Of a stretch of DNA of 64,000 bases, positions 1-8,569 are shown in pieces. The number at the start of each line of letters is the position of its first letter. The first letter of the stretch is position 1. The position numbers were made by a program, and so were the translations under genes. The notes under the pieces were generated by a model. That model was given only the letters and a program-made list of their open reading frames with translations, was not told where the DNA came from and searched no databases. Source of the DNA: Hyalangium ruber (GTDB lineage Bacteria > Myxococcota > Myxococcia > Myxococcales > Myxococcaceae); NCBI RefSeq assembly GCF_034259325.1, contig NZ_JAXIVS010000010.1, positions 62,001 to 126,000 on the forward strand. Reading direction: 5' to 3'.

Positions 1-269
1 TTGCGCAGGTCCACCGGCCCGAAGATCTCCGACGGCTCGGTGAAGCGGCCGAGCAGGTACTCGAAATAGCTGCCCCCCAGGGCCCGGGCAGTGCGGCGCA
101 CGGCCTCGCTCTTGGCGGTGCCCGGAGGCCCGATGACGAGCAGGTGCTCGCCCGCCACGGCGGACAGGGCGACCAGCTCCACCATGGCCTCTCGCTCCAC
201 CAGGCCCCGGCCGGCGTCGGCGAGGGCATCCCGGAGCGAGGCGGCGGCGTCTTCGAAGGACAGGGACAT
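1..269 (-). CDS. MoxR-type AAA ATPase, N-terminal part only
   Basis: The gene runs off the left edge of the window, so only the first 89 residues are visible. They contain a short helical lead followed by a Walker A motif, GPPGTAKSE, at residues 47-55. The stretch after it (GRFTEPSEIFGPVDL) is typical of the MoxR/RavA branch of AAA+ ATPases, where the early strand carries a 'TEPxExFGP' signature. Such ATPases act in the cytoplasm as chaperone-like assembly factors and are often encoded beside von Willebrand A-domain proteins. The start ATG at 269 lies shortly before the Walker A domain, as usual for the family. Its partner gene would lie outside the window. The family call is good; the specific client is unknown. 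Confidence 0.85.
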   Translation of the reverse strand, partial: MSLSFEDAAASLRDALADAGRGLVEREAMVELVALSAVAGEHLLVIGPPGTAKSEAVRRTARALGGSYFEYLLGRFTEPSEIFGPVDLR

Positions 270-371
270 GGACGCGCAGTGTATGAGGCCCGACGGGGGA
301 TTCGGAACGACGAGCCATACCCGAGGGGCGGTGGACCGGCCCCCGCCCCCGAGGGCTATGCTTCAGGGGTG

Positions 372-962
372 ATGCAACCTGTATCGAAGCTCGGAGTGTT
401 GCTGGGGCTGCTGCTGTACGCGGGAGCGGCCCAGGCCGGAGAGTGGCGCGGGTACCTGTCGCTGGGCGCGGGGATGGCGCTGGACCACATGAGCGAGTGG
501 GACGCCAAGGGCGCCGCCATCAACGCCTACTTTGGAGTGGAGGCTCCCGTAGGCCTGTCCCTGGGCATCTACGGCGAGGCGGCGGAGACATGGGGCCAGA
601 AGCTCGATGAGCTGCAGCAGCGCTCCCCCGGGCGAATACAGCTCGACTATCGCCAGTACGGGCTGGAGGTCCGCATGCGGGTATTCCGCGAGCGGATGTT
701 CTCGCCCTGGCTGGCGGTGCGGCTGGCCCGTAGCGAGTCCCACCCGCTGACACCGGACGAGTTCGGCCAACTGGTGCGCCAGGAGTTCCAGGCGATGAGC
801 GCCGCGCTGCGCTTCGGCATCGATATGTGGCTGGGCAAGCACTGGGGCGCCACGGCGGCCACCTCGTGGCAGTGGTGTGACGTGCGCTACGAGCAGCAGG
901 CCGCGCGCCAATGCGCCAAGCCCATCAACTCCATCCTCGTCGGGCCCACGCTGCGCTTCTGA
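372..962 (+). CDS. Exported outer-membrane-barrel-like protein
   Basis: A 196-residue protein starting at ATG 372; the open frame extends upstream but shows no sensible protein there. Residues 1-22 form a signal peptide ending AQA before GEW. The mature part alternates hydrophobic and polar residues in the manner of an eight-stranded outer-membrane barrel, and it ends in Phe (PTLRF), a common C-terminal signature of outer-membrane proteins. Two Cys lie near the C-terminus. I do not recognise a named family. It diverges from the MoxR gene and lies 49 bases before an esterase in the same direction. The call rests on the signal peptide and general composition. Confidence 0.6.
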   Translation: MQPVSKLGVLLGLLLYAGAAQAGEWRGYLSLGAGMALDHMSEWDAKGAAINAYFGVEAPVGLSLGIYGEAAETWGQKLDELQQRSPGRIQLDYRQYGLEVRMRVFRERMFSPWLAVRLARSESHPLTPDEFGQLVRQEFQAMSAALRFGIDMWLGKHWGATAATSWQWCDVRYEQQAARQCAKPINSILVGPTLRF

Positions 963-1011
963 GCCTTGCGCGCCCTTCCGACGCGCCGTGTCGAGCGCTA
1001 AGGTTCCGCGC

Positions 1012-1725
1012 ATGAACCGCGAATACCACCGCTGGTACAGCCACCGTCTCGGAAGGGACATGGAGTTGCTGCTCTACGGGCACGCGGGCGAGCCGGTGCT
1101 GCTGCTCCCCACCAGCCGGGGCCGCTTCTACCAGAACGAGGACTTCGGGCTGGTGGGCGCCATCGCCGACCGCATCCAGGCGGGCCGCTACCTCGTGGTG
1201 TGCGCGGACGCCATCGACGAAGAGACCTGGCTCAACCGGCACATGCACCCGCACGACAGGGTGGCGCGGCACGCCGCCTGGGAGTCGTACCTCCTCCATG
1301 AGGTGGTGCCCCTGCTGATGAGCCGCAGCACGGGCGGGCGGCTGACGCTGGCCGGGTGCAGCTTCGGCGGCTTCCACACCTACAACATCGGCCTGCGCCA
1401 CCCGCACGTGTTCCGCCGCCTCATCTCCATGGCCGGCAAGTTCGACACGGCGGACTTCCTCGACGGCTACCACGACGACAGCGTGTACTTCCATTCGTGT
1501 ACGCAGTGGCTGCCGAACGTGTCGGACCACGCTCAGCTCTCCGCGCTGCAGCGGGTGGAGATGGTGCTGGCGGTGGGCGAGCACGACTTCTGCCGCCCCG
1601 CCAACGAGCAGCTCTCCAGCATGCTGTGGAAGAAGGACATCGGGAACCACCTGTCCGTCTGGAACGGTGGCATCCACGACTGGCCGACCTGGCGGCACAT
1701 GCTGCCCACCTACCTGCCCTGGTAG
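1012..1725 (+). CDS. Putative alpha/beta-hydrolase esterase
   Basis: A 237-residue cytoplasmic protein with no signal peptide. The nucleophile elbow is GCSFGG (G-x-S-x-G) in the middle of the protein, followed by a helix rich in His and Arg. A late His in GGIHDWPTW and an acidic residue in VGEHDF are good candidates for the remaining catalytic residues. It resembles the esterase D/PHB-depolymerase-like 'putative esterase' group, in which an early segment reads 'LLYGHAGEPVLLLPTSRG'. The substrate cannot be told. ATG 1012 is preferred to frames further upstream because protein-like sequence begins there. It converges with the lipoprotein gene that ends at 1727. Confidence 0.75.
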   Translation: MNREYHRWYSHRLGRDMELLLYGHAGEPVLLLPTSRGRFYQNEDFGLVGAIADRIQAGRYLVVCADAIDEETWLNRHMHPHDRVARHAAWESYLLHEVVPLLMSRSTGGRLTLAGCSFGGFHTYNIGLRHPHVFRRLISMAGKFDTADFLDGYHDDSVYFHSCTQWLPNVSDHAQLSALQRVEMVLAVGEHDFCRPANEQLSSMLWKKDIGNHLSVWNGGIHDWPTWRHMLPTYLPW

Positions 1726-1726
1726 C

Positions 1727-2317
1727 TCAGGGGCGCGCCAGGTCGAAGAGGAAGTCGAAGCTCGCGGAGTCGGCGTTGCCGCAGTCGGCCACCGTCACCT
1801 GGCCCTTGGAGGAGAGCACCACGCGACCCGCGAGCCGCGCCCGGGTGTTCTGCTCCAGCACCACCCGGCCCTCGAGCTGCTGAACGAGAGGGCCCTGGCG
1901 CACACGCGAGTAGCACCCCACGGTTGCCCACGCCGCGGTCACCACGGGCGAGTGGCCCGGGGCCGACGTGAATGCGGGGGACTCATCGCTGATCACCCGG
2001 TCGATCCGCGCCTCGCCGCCGATGGCCAGCGTCGCGGGCGCTCCCGCCGCGTCCAGGCCCGCCACATCCAGGTCGAGGAACAGGCAGAGGGTGGTCTCGT
2101 CATCGGCGAGCAGGGGCGTCGGGTCCTTGCTGCAGGTGCGGAGCTGCAGCGGATCCGTGCCCACCAGCTCCGAGTCGAACTCGGGGAAGCTCTGCTCGGT
2201 GCCACCCTCGGTGTTGGCCTGGAAGACCTTGGCCTCGGTGTCCGAGGAACCGCACGCGAAGAGCGACAGCCACAGCGGTACGGCGACCAGCGACAGGCGG
2301 GAGTGGATTCGTGTCAT
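1727..2317 (-). CDS. Hypothetical lipoprotein
   Basis: A 196-residue protein starting at ATG 2317. It begins with Met-Thr-Arg, a hydrophobic stretch and a lipobox (LFAC at the acceptor Cys, followed by GSSD). The mature part has four Cys in addition to the lipobox one and reads as a compact beta-rich domain; I do not recognise the family. The Ser after the acceptor Cys does not suggest inner-membrane retention by the Asp+2 rule. Its stop lies two bases past that of the convergent esterase gene. The upstream 360 bases carry no convincing longer gene, so it is probably transcribed alone. Confidence 0.7.
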   Translation of the reverse strand: MTRIHSRLSLVAVPLWLSLFACGSSDTEAKVFQANTEGGTEQSFPEFDSELVGTDPLQLRTCSKDPTPLLADDETTLCLFLDLDVAGLDAAGAPATLAIGGEARIDRVISDESPAFTSAPGHSPVVTAAWATVGCYSRVRQGPLVQQLEGRVVLEQNTRARLAGRVVLSSKGQVTVADCGNADSASFDFLFDLARP

Positions 2318-2678
2318 GCCCGCGACGGCTGCAAACCGGGTGCCCCTCTCGCGGCGCGGCGAGTCCCTGCGGAGAGGCTGTCCCCGTGGCCTCACGAGCC
2401 TCGAAATTCCGAGGCCCCGCGCCACTTCTCTACCGCGCGTCGCGCGCGACGAGGGCCAGCAGCAGCACCGTCGTGACACAGAAGATCTGGATGCCCAGAA
2501 GCGTCATGCCCAGGGCTTTGTGCAAAGCGGGTGCCGACCTCCCGAGGCGTGGAAACGGGGGGTGGTGTGGCCTGTGAGCCGCGCATCCCCGCGAAACCCC
2601 TCGGTGCGGGCCGGCCGGGACTCCGACAGGCCCGCCCCTACCCGCCGGGTTTCCGGGACACCGGCGCCATACCTCCGC
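2318..2678. other. Intergenic stretch with a hairpin
   Basis: No convincing long gene lies here. The stretch contains one hairpin, GCGGGCC at 2606-2612 pairing with GGCCCGC at 2629-2635 (loop of 16). It lies just downstream of the dioxygenase gene on the minus strand and has no T-run, so it may be a weak terminator or an RNA-stabilising stem. A possible 25-codon membrane peptide (2430-2507, minus) is listed separately. Confidence 0.5.
2430..2507 (-). CDS. Possible 25-residue single-span membrane peptide
   Basis: An ATG at 2507 opens a 25-codon frame ending in TAG at 2430-2432. The peptide is almost entirely one hydrophobic segment (MTLLGIQIFCV... LLLALVARDAR), with a charged C-terminal end, as expected of a small single-span membrane protein. 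There is no clear ribosome binding site, and no neighbour would explain it. It could be chance in this high-G+C DNA. It is listed because the hydrophobic pattern is clean and the region is otherwise empty. Confidence 0.22.
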   Translation of the reverse strand: MTLLGIQIFCVTTVLLLALVARDAR

Positions 2679-3464
2679 TCAGGCGCCGCGACCGAGTCCC
2701 AGGCGGATGGCGCGCTCCACGGGGGAGTAGGCGCCATCCTCGCGATGAAGCTGAAACGGCTGAGCGGAAAGGAGCGGCGGCTGGGCCATGAAGCGCGGCC
2801 GGGTGCCGCGGTGCGGCTGGGCCGCGTGGACCAGGAAGGGATGACAGAGGTAGACGGTGCCTGCCTCTCCCGTGGCCAGCGCGACCGGGCGCTCCGCTGT
2901 CGTGTCGAGCCGCTGCGCCACCTCCATGAACGTCAACCCCGCCTCGCCCTCCGGCTCGAGCAGTCGGGCAATGTCCAGGTGGGAGCCCACTCGGATTCGG
3001 GTCGGCGCGTCGTCCTCGCCTACGTCCGAGAACAAGAAGAGCATCAACAGGGCGCGGTCTCGCGAGGCCACATTCGCCCGCCAGGAGAAGTAGGAGCTCG
3101 GGTCTTCTCCCGGGAAGCTGACGTCGATGTGCCACCCGTCATCCCCCGGAGCGTCGGGGCTCGGGAAGCGGATGGGAAACGTGCCGAGATCGCCGCGAGG
3201 CAGCCAGTACCCCGGCCCCACCAGCTCGTTGAAGGCGGCATGCAGCCGAGGGGTGTTCACCGCGCGGCGGAACGGCTCCTGTCCCTGGTAGCCCAGCCGG
3301 ACGACGGCTTGGGTCCATGTCTTCGGGTCGCCCGGCTCGCACCCCGTGCCACGCCAGAGGAGCTCGCGGCCTTCATCCGCCAGCTCCCGGGGAAAGGCGT
3401 GCTCGAGCCGGAGGAAGCCCTGCTCGATGAACTGGCTGATCTGCGCATCCGAGAGTTCCGCCAT
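2679..3464 (-). CDS. Phytanoyl-CoA dioxygenase (PhyH) family protein
   Basis: A 261-residue Fe(II)/2-oxoglutarate-dependent oxygenase of the PhyH family. The first two iron ligands are in WHIDVSF (His112, Asp114). The distal His is in HPFLVHAAQ (His208 or His213), followed by Arg222, which would bind 2-oxoglutarate. The N-terminal half has the usual 'FIEQGFLRLEHAFP' opening of the family. Such enzymes hydroxylate fatty acyl chains, ectoine or secondary metabolites; the substrate is not evident. It begins four bases after the stop of the MATE pump gene, and its Shine-Dalgarno GGAGG lies within the end of that gene, so the two form an operon. A link to export of a hydroxylated small molecule is an inference. 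Confidence 0.88.
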   Translation of the reverse strand: MAELSDAQISQFIEQGFLRLEHAFPRELADEGRELLWRGTGCEPGDPKTWTQAVVRLGYQGQEPFRRAVNTPRLHAAFNELVGPGYWLPRGDLGTFPIRFPSPDAPGDDGWHIDVSFPGEDPSSYFSWRANVASRDRALLMLFLFSDVGEDDAPTRIRVGSHLDIARLLEPEGEAGLTFMEVAQRLDTTAERPVALATGEAGTVYLCHPFLVHAAQPHRGTRPRFMAQPPLLSAQPFQLHREDGAYSPVERAIRLGLGRGA

Positions 3465-3468
3465 CGTC

Positions 3469-4845
3469 TCATGCCTCCAGGGGGCGTAAGGTGCCCGCGC
3501 TCAAGCGGTGGAAGCGCCACAGCAGGGCGAGCGCCACGGAGATGAGGCCCCCGCACAGGCCCCACCAGATTCCCACGATGCCCTGGTTCAGCCCGAAGCC
3601 CAGCGCCAGCGAGAGCGGCAGGCCAATGCCGTAGTGCCCCACCATGTTGGCGAGGAAGGTGAAGCGCGTCTCCCCCGCCCCGCGCAGCACGCCAGCGCCC
3701 ACGCCCTGCACCCCGTCGAACACCTGGAAGACGGAGCTGACGATGAGCAGCGGCACCACCAGCGGCACCACGTCCGGCTGCGCGCCGGCCAGGTCCGCCA
3801 GCGTCCGCGGGAAGAGGGCGAACACCAGTGCCGACAGCGCCATGAAGCCGGCGCCCCCCGCGAAGGCGATGAAGCCGCTGAGCCGCGCCTGGGGCGTGTT
3901 GTGCGCCCCCACCGCCCAGCCCACACGCACGCTGCCCGCGCTGCCAATGCCCAGGGCGATGGTGAAGGAGAGGCTCGCATAGGAGATGGCGATCTGGTGT
4001 GCCCCCATGCTCGCCGGGCCCAGCCTGAAGGCCAACGCGGCGGCGAGCGCGAACACGCCGATCTCCGCCGTGAGGTGGGCGCCGATGGGAATGCCGACCC
4101 GCGCGGCCTGCTTGAGGTCCGCCCCCACCGGGCGGCGCACGGGGAGCCCTCCCGTGAAGGAGATGGAGCGTACCGCGCTCAGGATGATTCCGAGCTGCAG
4201 CAGGGTACACAGCAACGTGGCCAGCGCCGCACCCTCGGCGCCCATGGCGGGGATGCGCCGCAGCGGGCCGAAGCCCTCGGGCAGGATGCCGCCGCCGAAC
4301 ACGAGCAGGATGTCGGCGCCCAGGTTGAAGACGTTGGCCACCACCGTGGCCACCACCAAGGCCCGGGTGCTCGCCGCCGACTGCAGGTAGGAGCGCACCA
4401 TGAGGAAGGCCAGCATCGGCACGAGGCTGGGCGCGCGCCACAGCAGGTAGGCGCGCGTATCCGTCAGGTCCGCCTCCGCATATCCAACGAACGGCAGCAG
4501 GCTGGGAAGCGCCAGCAGCCCCCCCGCCAACACCACTCCCGCGAAGAGCGACATCCACCCGCCCTGCCACAACAGCGCCCGGGCCCGAGAGGAGTTCCGG
4601 GCTCCGAAGGCCTGCGACATGAGCGGGTCGAACCCCATCATCAGCCCCATGCCGAAGCCGCTGACGGCGAAGAAGAGGGCGTTGGCCAGGCCCACCGCGG
4701 CGAGCGCCGAGGTGCCCGCCCTGGCCACCACCAGCGTGTCGACCAGGCCCATGAGTGCCTGACCGCCCTGGGCGATGGCGATGGGGATGGCGAGCCTCAG
4801 CAGCTCGCGAAACTCCTCGCGAGGGGACTTCACGACGGTAGACAT
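3469..4845 (-). CDS. MATE family efflux transporter
   Basis: A 458-residue inner-membrane protein with about twelve hydrophobic segments in two homologous halves, the size and layout of NorM/DinF-type multidrug and toxin extruders. The first helices contain the family's opening pattern (AIPIAIAQGGQALMGLVDT), and the second half repeats it (GIPIGAHLTAEIGVFA). These carriers export drugs or metabolites in exchange for Na+ or H+. The start at ATG 4845 has no strong Shine-Dalgarno sequence. The gene is directly followed by the PhyH-like gene four bases downstream. A hairpin at 4932-4965 lies upstream and belongs to the next gene, not to this one. Confidence 0.92.
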   Translation of the reverse strand: MSTVVKSPREEFRELLRLAIPIAIAQGGQALMGLVDTLVVARAGTSALAAVGLANALFFAVSGFGMGLMMGFDPLMSQAFGARNSSRARALLWQGGWMSLFAGVVLAGGLLALPSLLPFVGYAEADLTDTRAYLLWRAPSLVPMLAFLMVRSYLQSAASTRALVVATVVANVFNLGADILLVFGGGILPEGFGPLRRIPAMGAEGAALATLLCTLLQLGIILSAVRSISFTGGLPVRRPVGADLKQAARVGIPIGAHLTAEIGVFALAAALAFRLGPASMGAHQIAISYASLSFTIALGIGSAGSVRVGWAVGAHNTPQARLSGFIAFAGGAGFMALSALVFALFPRTLADLAGAQPDVVPLVVPLLIVSSVFQVFDGVQGVGAGVLRGAGETRFTFLANMVGHYGIGLPLSLALGFGLNQGIVGIWWGLCGGLISVALALLWRFHRLSAGTLRPLEA

Positions 4846-4923
4846 GGGCGAGCCGGCCTATAGCGTCTTCTGGCGCGGAATGCGCCTGGAAGACGACGGC
4901 CGACAGCTGTCCACCTTGACGGA

Positions 4924-4967
4924 CAAAAAAACGGCCGGCCCGTCCCCCCGAGGACGGACCGGCCGGC
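4924..4967 (-). terminator. Intrinsic terminator of the beta-propeller gene
   Basis: The stem pairs 4952-4965 with 4932-4945 (14 positions, one mismatch, loop of six). Read on the minus strand, it is followed by seven T (4925-4931 are all A on the plus strand). It lies 29 bases downstream of the propeller gene's stop and before the divergent promoter region of the MATE gene. Confidence 0.85.
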
Positions 4968-4995
4968 CCTGCACCGAAGCCCGAGCGGGCTCCGG

Positions 4996-7140
4996 CTACG
5001 GAGTGAAGCTTGGCTGGAAGGACGTGCTGGCCAGCGGCACCTGCAGGTTGTCCACGTGGGCCACGCGCACGCCCGCGTCGCTGATGGCGTAAACGTAGTC
5101 ATCGGCCATCACGCTGCGGCGCACGTTGGGCGTCCAGTACCAGGACCAGCCCCGGTAGCTATGCACCTGGTACTGGTCCGCCACGGAGATGGAGCCCAGC
5201 GGGGTGAAGCCCGTGGTGGTGTCCACCCGGAACACCTTCAGCTCGCTGCGGAAGCCGCTCCAGTAGTCCGGGCTGGGGGTGTAGTCCGAGAAGGGGATGG
5301 CCAGCAGCCCCTTGGCCGGGAAGTAGTTGAAGGCCTTGTGCTCGTAGAGCGCGTCGCTCCAGCCGTAGGCGGTGCCCACCACCTGCGTGAAGGTCTCCTG
5401 GGGGTTGGCCAGGTTGGACACGTCGAACATCGACAGCTTCACCGCGCGCGGGCTCGGGTCCGAAGGGTTCTCCGGCACGTGCATGCCGATGGTGATGAGG
5501 TGGCTGTCATCCAACGGGTGAATGTAGGTGGAGAAGCCCGGCACCTTCAGCTCGCCCACCTTGCGTGGATTCTCGGGGTTGGACAGGTCGAAGGTGAAGA
5601 GCGGATCCACCTGCCGGAAGGTGACGACGTAGCCCTTGTTGCCAATGAAGCGCGCGCTGAAGATGCGCTCACCCTTGGCCAGCTCCTCGCTCTGGCCCGC
5701 CTTCCGCAGGAAGCCGTCCCGCTCTCGGAAGGTGGTGAGGCGGTTGGTCGTCTCCGCGGTGCCCCAGGGGTTCTCCTCGGTACGCCGCCACGTGCTCAAA
5801 GTGGTGGCCACGCGCAGCACGCCCTCGTGCTCGTCCATGCTGAACTGGTTGAGCAGGTACCCGTCCACCCAGCCGCTGCCGGCGTAGCGCGTCACGCCCG
5901 GCTCGCGGATGTCGAACTTGTGCAGGTACGTGTAGTCCCGCTGCCCGTCCTCCGGCCACCACCACCAGTGGCGGCTGGCCATGTAGAGGGCGTCATGGCT
6001 CATGTACAGCTCGCCCGGCTCGGCCACCAGGCTGGTGCGGCGCACGGTGGACTCCTGCGCTCCGGTGTCCAGGTTCAGCGTGGCCACGGTGACGAAGCCC
6101 AGCTTGGCCGGCGTGTTGCTGCGGTGGAAGTCGCGGCAGTCATAGCCCACCTCCACCCGGGTGCCGTCCGGGCGCTTGCGCCAGCCCTTCGGCAGCCACT
6201 GGGCCAGCGAGCGGTCGCGGATGACCTGCTCGTTCTGGTCCATCAGCGCATCCACTGCCTTCTGCAGCCGCGCCTTGTCCTTCCAGAGATCCGGCTCGTA
6301 ATCAGGCCACCAGCGCAGGCCGTCGGGGTAGCGGAAGTTGTCGTTGAGCACCAGCCGCACCGTGCCCGCCGTGCGGCGCGCGTTGGAGTAGCTGCCCGGC
6401 AGGTAGAGCTCATCCACCACCTGCGGCGAGGCCAGGTCGGCCACGTTCACCACCGTCACCTTGGTGGCGTTGCTGCCGTAGTAGCCGTAGCCGCCACAGC
6501 TCACGGGCGAGCACGGCGCGTCCATGCCTCCCCCCGGCTTGCTGCCACCGCTGCCCTGCTCCTGGTAGGTGACGGCGGAGAAGATGACGACGCGGTCCTG
6601 CTCGGCGAGGAACATCTGCTGCGGCCAACCCTCGAGCGTCAGGCTGCTCATGGCCTGGAGCGACTCGGCGGGCCAGGAGCGGTGCAGGTACAGCTTGTTG
6701 CCGGAGATGACGAAGATGCGCGTGCCGTCGTTCTTCACGAAGTCCGCCTCGTCCACCCCCTTCACCTGGTTGTTGGTGTCGGTGTAGTCGTTCGGCTTGC
6801 CACCCGGAGCGCCCGCGCCGCTGTCCTGGTTGGGGGGCGCGCCTGGCATGCCGGGAGCGCCGGCCTCGGGCATCCCGCCGTCATCGACGGGTATGCCACC
6901 GCCCCGGTCCCAGTAATCCATCATCCGCTTCTGCCAGGAGACCTGCGCGCGCATGTCGAGCACCGCGGTGTCCTCGATATAGGACTCCAGGTCCTCGCAC
7001 GTGTCGAAGCTCTGCAGCCGCGCCTGCGTCTGCAGCGGCATGTTCCCCGGAAGGCCCTGCTGCTCCGGCCCGGTCTTGTCACTGTCACACCCCGCCACCA
7101 CCAGGGCCAACCCAAGCCCTCCGAATCGCATCCACTTCAT
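4996..7140 (-). CDS. Secreted beta-propeller lipoprotein (PF09826/COG4880-like)
   Basis: A 714-residue protein starting at ATG 7140 with a good GGAGG site eight bases upstream. A lipoprotein signal (LVVAGC) is followed by a Pro/Gly-rich linker. The segment GVDEADFVKNDG is the hallmark opening of the 'beta propeller domain' family (PF09826), whose members are secreted proteins with C-terminal blades distantly related to WD-40. The rest has blade-like repeats with Trp- and Tyr-rich strands and paired Cys (CSPVSCGG). The likely location is the outer membrane or cell surface. Function is unknown in the family. A strong intrinsic terminator follows the gene, so it is the end of its transcript. Confidence 0.85.
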   Translation of the reverse strand: MKWMRFGGLGLALVVAGCDSDKTGPEQQGLPGNMPLQTQARLQSFDTCEDLESYIEDTAVLDMRAQVSWQKRMMDYWDRGGGIPVDDGGMPEAGAPGMPGAPPNQDSGAGAPGGKPNDYTDTNNQVKGVDEADFVKNDGTRIFVISGNKLYLHRSWPAESLQAMSSLTLEGWPQQMFLAEQDRVVIFSAVTYQEQGSGGSKPGGGMDAPCSPVSCGGYGYYGSNATKVTVVNVADLASPQVVDELYLPGSYSNARRTAGTVRLVLNDNFRYPDGLRWWPDYEPDLWKDKARLQKAVDALMDQNEQVIRDRSLAQWLPKGWRKRPDGTRVEVGYDCRDFHRSNTPAKLGFVTVATLNLDTGAQESTVRRTSLVAEPGELYMSHDALYMASRHWWWWPEDGQRDYTYLHKFDIREPGVTRYAGSGWVDGYLLNQFSMDEHEGVLRVATTLSTWRRTEENPWGTAETTNRLTTFRERDGFLRKAGQSEELAKGERIFSARFIGNKGYVVTFRQVDPLFTFDLSNPENPRKVGELKVPGFSTYIHPLDDSHLITIGMHVPENPSDPSPRAVKLSMFDVSNLANPQETFTQVVGTAYGWSDALYEHKAFNYFPAKGLLAIPFSDYTPSPDYWSGFRSELKVFRVDTTTGFTPLGSISVADQYQVHSYRGWSWYWTPNVRRSVMADDYVYAISDAGVRVAHVDNLQVPLASTSFQPSFTP

Positions 7141-7277
7141 GGAATTCCTCCGTGTTCTCCGGCCCTGCCGAGCCGCCCTCGCCGGGGCGGCCGCGACCGC
7201 GTGTCGCGCCGACGTTGCCACCCGCGTGCCAGGAAGCGGCGCTGGGAAATTCAGGAGGTTGGAGGAGCCACGGCCTC

Positions 7278-8441
7278 TCAGAAAGTTGAGGGACGCGAGG
7301 GAAACGAGAGCGAAAAACCGAGAGCGCGCGGCATGACGCGCTGGAGCCGAGCCGCCAGCTCCGAGTCCACTCGCTCCAGGCGCAGCCCCATGCCGGTGGG
7401 CGCATGGAAGGCCGAGCCCTGACGCAGGGGGTTGGACCAGGCCACCTGCGCCTCCACGGTGGAGGCCTGGCGCTGGCCGGCCAGCGTCACGCGCAGCGAC
7501 AGCCGGGTGCCCGTGCGCACCGGGGTCAGCGTGCGCACGAAGAGGCCCTCGGGGCTGGCGTCCGAGCTGAAGCCGGTGAGCAGGGGGCCGCAGCGCGAGG
7601 CGAATTCCACCACGGAGAAGAGCGGCACGCGCTCGGCGGCGCGCACCGAGAGCGCGGTGGGGCTGAGCTTCTGCATCACCCGCGTCACCAGCGTGTCGGG
7701 CGTCAGCCGCCTGCGCTCCAGCAGCGGCGAGCCGGTGAGCGCCCGCGCCCGTGCGTGGACCTCCGGGGGCTCCTCCACGCCGGCCACCAGCACCAGGGGC
7801 TTCCTCGGAAGGGCCGCGCGCAGCCGGTCCGCCAGCGACAGCCCGTCCTGGAAGGCGCAGGAGCGCGACAGGTCGAGGACGAGCCCTCCCAGGCGCGCGC
7901 CGTGCGCGGCCACGAGCGCCTCGGCCTCCTCGGCATGGCGCGCGTAGAGCAGGTGGAAGCCCTCGTTCTCGAGCGCTCCCCCGAGGAAGGCGCCCAGGGA
8001 GCGGCTGCCCTCCACCAGCAGCACGCCCAGACCCGGAGGCGCATGGCGCGCGTGCTCCCGGGAGGCGCGCACGGCGACCACCTTGGCGGTGAGCGCCTCC
8101 AGCTCCATCGGCTTGGGCAGGAAGTCATCCGCGCCCGCGCGCGAGCAGAGCATCACCTCATGGGGGGCGCTGGCGCTGGTGAGCATGACGACAGGCACGC
8201 CGCGAGCGGCCGGGTGCGCCTTCACGCGCCGGCACGCCTCGTCGCCCTGCATGCCCGCCATGCGCAGATCCATCAGCACCAGCGCGGGCACGCGCCGCTC
8301 CAGCTCGGCCAGGCACGCATTGCCACTCTCCAGGGGCACCGGCTCACAGCCCAGCAGGGAGAGGTGGTCACACACCATCTCTCGCGCCATGCGAGAGTCA
8401 TCGACCACGAAGATCTCATCCCGCGAGAGCGCTGGTTCCAT
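7278..8441 (-). CDS. Response regulator: receiver, degenerate receiver, PilZ
   Basis: A 387-residue protein. Residues 8-125 form a complete receiver domain: acidic pocket VVDD, phospho-acceptor Asp in LVLMDLRM, Thr in VMLTSA and Lys in LPKP. Residues 138-260 resemble a second receiver (LVLDLSRS keeps an Asp), but the conserved Lys is missing, so it is probably a protein-binding module. Residues 270-375 form a PilZ-like domain with DASPEG matching its D/NxSxxG motif; the Arg-rich half of the c-di-GMP site is weak. It lies 128 bases downstream of the Hsp70 gene in the same direction. PilZ regulators in myxobacteria affect motility and exopolysaccharide; that role is inferred here. Confidence 0.85.
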   Translation of the reverse strand: MEPALSRDEIFVVDDSRMAREMVCDHLSLLGCEPVPLESGNACLAELERRVPALVLMDLRMAGMQGDEACRRVKAHPAARGVPVVMLTSASAPHEVMLCSRAGADDFLPKPMELEALTAKVVAVRASREHARHAPPGLGVLLVEGSRSLGAFLGGALENEGFHLLYARHAEEAEALVAAHGARLGGLVLDLSRSCAFQDGLSLADRLRAALPRKPLVLVAGVEEPPEVHARARALTGSPLLERRRLTPDTLVTRVMQKLSPTALSVRAAERVPLFSVVEFASRCGPLLTGFSSDASPEGLFVRTLTPVRTGTRLSLRVTLAGQRQASTVEAQVAWSNPLRQGSAFHAPTGMGLRLERVDSELAARLQRVMPRALGFSLSFPSRPSTF

Positions 8442-8569
8442 GGAACAGCCTTAGAGCTGATCCGCCGGGCGGACCATGTAAGGACCTGGGTGCTGTGCGC
8501 GGGAGGACGCCGCGAGCGTGCGCGGCGCGACACGGTGCGGCAAGACTGGTGGGCTTTCGGACAGTGGGC

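Noticed and set aside
5056-7422. A 788-codon open frame on the plus strand.
   Set aside because: It is antisense to the beta-propeller lipoprotein, which has the family motif, lipobox, ribosome site and terminator.
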